Shown here piece after piece: positions 6,288 to 7,140 of a stretch of DNA of 7,140 nucleotides; position 1 is the first letter of the stretch, and each line of letters starts with the position of its first letter. The stretch lies in NCBI GenBank assembly GCA_036377055.1, contig DASUZD010000010.1:1-7140 (forward strand). The letters run 5' to 3'. The translations under genes were made by a program, and so were the position numbers. The notes below the pieces were generated by a model, which had not been told where the DNA came from, ran no database searches, and saw only the letters and a list, made by a program, of their open reading frames with translations. Origin of the DNA: DASUZD01 sp036377055 (GTDB lineage Bacteria; Actinomycetota; Thermoleophilia; Gaiellales; Gaiellaceae).

Positions 6288-7140
6288 CCTGCTCCGCGAG
6301 CCTGCGGCGAAGGTCGCGCAACGGCCGAGCGCTCGTGACGTAGGGAAGGGTGTCGAAGTTCCAGGCCGGCGGCGGCGAGGTCGTGTACCACTCGAGCGTG
6401 TCCGCGAGCCACGGGTCGTTTCCGACCCGCGGCCCGACCTGCGCGGTCCGGACGGCGTTCGTCAGGAACACGAGGACGCCGAGCGCCAGGATCCCCGAGC
6501 CGACCGTCGAGGCGAGGTTGTACGCCTCCCACAGGCCGTGGTGGTCGTACGTGTAGATCCGGCGCGGCATCCCGAGCAGGCCGAGCATGTGCTGGGGAAA
6601 GAACGTGAGATTGAAGCCGACGAACGTCAGCCAGAAGTGGAGCTTCCCGAGCCGCTCGTCCAGCACACGCCCGAACATCTTCGGCCACCAGTAGTAGAGC
6701 CCGGCGAAGATCCCGAACGCGGTTCCGCCGAAGAGGACGTAGTGCATGTGCGCGACCACGTAGTACGTGTCCGTCACCTGCCAGTCGACCGGGAAGGCGG
6801 CGAGGAAGATCCCGGAGAGGCCGCCGATCGTGAAGAGGCCGACGAAGCCGAGCGCGAACAGCATCGGCGTGTCGAAGATCAGGTTGCCGCGCCAGGTCGT
6901 CGCGATCCAGTTGAAGATCTTGATCCCGGTCGGCACGGCGATCGTCATCGACGAGAGCATGAAGAAGACGTTCAGGTAGGTCGGCATGCCGACGCTGAAC
7001 ATGTGGTGCGCCCAGACGAGCATGGAGTAGAACCCGATCGCGACCGTCGAGAAGGCGATCGCCTTGTAGCCGAAGATCGGCTTCCGCGAGAAGACCGGGA
7101 TCACCTCCGAGATGATCCCCATCGCGGGCAGCACCATCAC
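6277..7140 (-). CDS. ctaD: Cytochrome c oxidase subunit I (heme-copper oxidase, 5' partial)
   Basis: The last 287 codons of subunit I, the catalytic core of aa3/caa3-type terminal oxidase, which reduces O2 to water and pumps protons. The frame is open to the right edge and the first codon (GTG, base 7140) is internal: VMVLPAMGIISEVI normally follows the HPEVY motif, which lies just outside the window. Visible parts are about helices VI-XII: the CuB ligands in WAHHMF (H45, H46 of the visible part), the K-channel motif PTGIKIFNW (K74), and the heme ligands in VAHMHYVLFGG (H131 for heme a3, H133 for heme a). The segment FPQHMLGLLGMPRRIYTY and the C-terminal DPWLADTLEW...SPPPAWNFDTLP are typical of bacterial CtaD. 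The K-channel lysine and the overall match favour an A-type oxidase. The protein ends soon after helix XII, with no fused subunit III. Its TAG lies within the start of ctaB (11-base overlap). Confidence 0.97.
   Translation of the reverse strand: MMVLPAMGIISEVIPVFSRKPIFGYKAIAFSTVAIGFYSMLVWAHHMFSVGMPTYLNVFFMLSSMTIAVPTGIKIFNWIATTWRGNLIFDTPMLFALGFVGLFTIGGLSGIFLAAFPVDWQVTDTYYVVAHMHYVLFGGTAFGIFAGLYYWWPKMFGRVLDERLGKLHFWLTFVGFNLTFFPQHMLGLLGMPRRIYTYDHHGLWEAYNLASTVGSGILALGVLVFLTNAVRTAQVGPRVGNDPWLADTLEWYTTSPPPAWNFDTLPYVTSARPLRDLRRRLAEQGVF
6292..6295 (-). promoter_or_regulatory. Ribosome binding site of ctaB
   Basis: On the minus strand the sequence reads GGAG, four bases, then the GTG start of ctaB at 6287. 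It lies inside the last codons of ctaD. It is the clearest Shine-Dalgarno sequence of the block and supports the GTG start, and with it the N-terminal extension of CtaB. The other internal junctions rely on overlapping codons or weak sites. Confidence 0.6.

Noticed and set aside
4827..6338. 503-codon open frame on the plus strand
   Set aside because: It lies antisense to ctaB, the small membrane gene and the end of ctaD. Its product is almost entirely Arg, Glu, Ala and Gly with no domain. It is a typical GC-rich shadow frame.
1..7140. tRNA, rRNA, CRISPR array, insertion sequence, phage or defence system
   Set aside because: Reading both strands showed no tRNA-like cloverleaf, no spaced direct repeats, and no transposase, integrase or defence-protein motifs.

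Overview
The window is very GC-rich (third codon positions are almost all G or C) and uses GTG, TTG and apparently CTG starts. The heme-copper oxidase subunit I and the actinobacterial-type HisN phosphatase point to a high-GC Actinomycetota. I suspect class Thermoleophilia (Gaiellales/Solirubrobacterales-like), but this is inferred from style and gene content and not proven by a marker gene.

Layout. Bases 1-900 (+) hold the 3' part of a secreted-type TIM-barrel glycoside-hydrolase-like protein with a proline/glutamate-rich tail. Bases 901-1000 are a short convergent intergenic region with two strong GC hairpins that probably end transcription. The rest, 1001-7140, is one tightly packed block on the minus strand. 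In transcription order it reads: ctaD (cytochrome c oxidase subunit I, 5' end outside the window), ctaB (heme O synthase with an extra N-terminal membrane domain), a 57-residue single-helix membrane protein, an amidase-signature hydrolase, a secreted multi-domain fibronectin-III-like protein, and hisN (histidinol-phosphatase).

How the genes fit together. ctaD, ctaB and the small membrane protein overlap by 11 and 4 bases and look like a respiratory oxidase module: CtaB makes the heme O precursor of the heme a used by subunit I. The N-terminal extension of CtaB looks like a compact half of heme A synthase (CtaA), so heme O and heme A handling may be combined in one protein. The 57-residue protein is a candidate oxidase accessory subunit or assembly factor. 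The amidase has no canonical start codon upstream of its catalytic lysine. The best start is a CTG whose last two bases are the first two of the preceding gene's TGA, a CTGA version of the familiar ATGA coupling. The secreted protein and hisN follow at gaps of about 20 bases and may be co-transcribed, but they have no obvious functional link to the oxidase.

No tRNA, rRNA, CRISPR array, insertion sequence or phage gene is visible. No gene-free stretch exceeds about 100 bases. The most interesting points are the CtaA-like extension on CtaB, the coupled CTG start, the small membrane protein, and the unusual domain make-up of the secreted protein.
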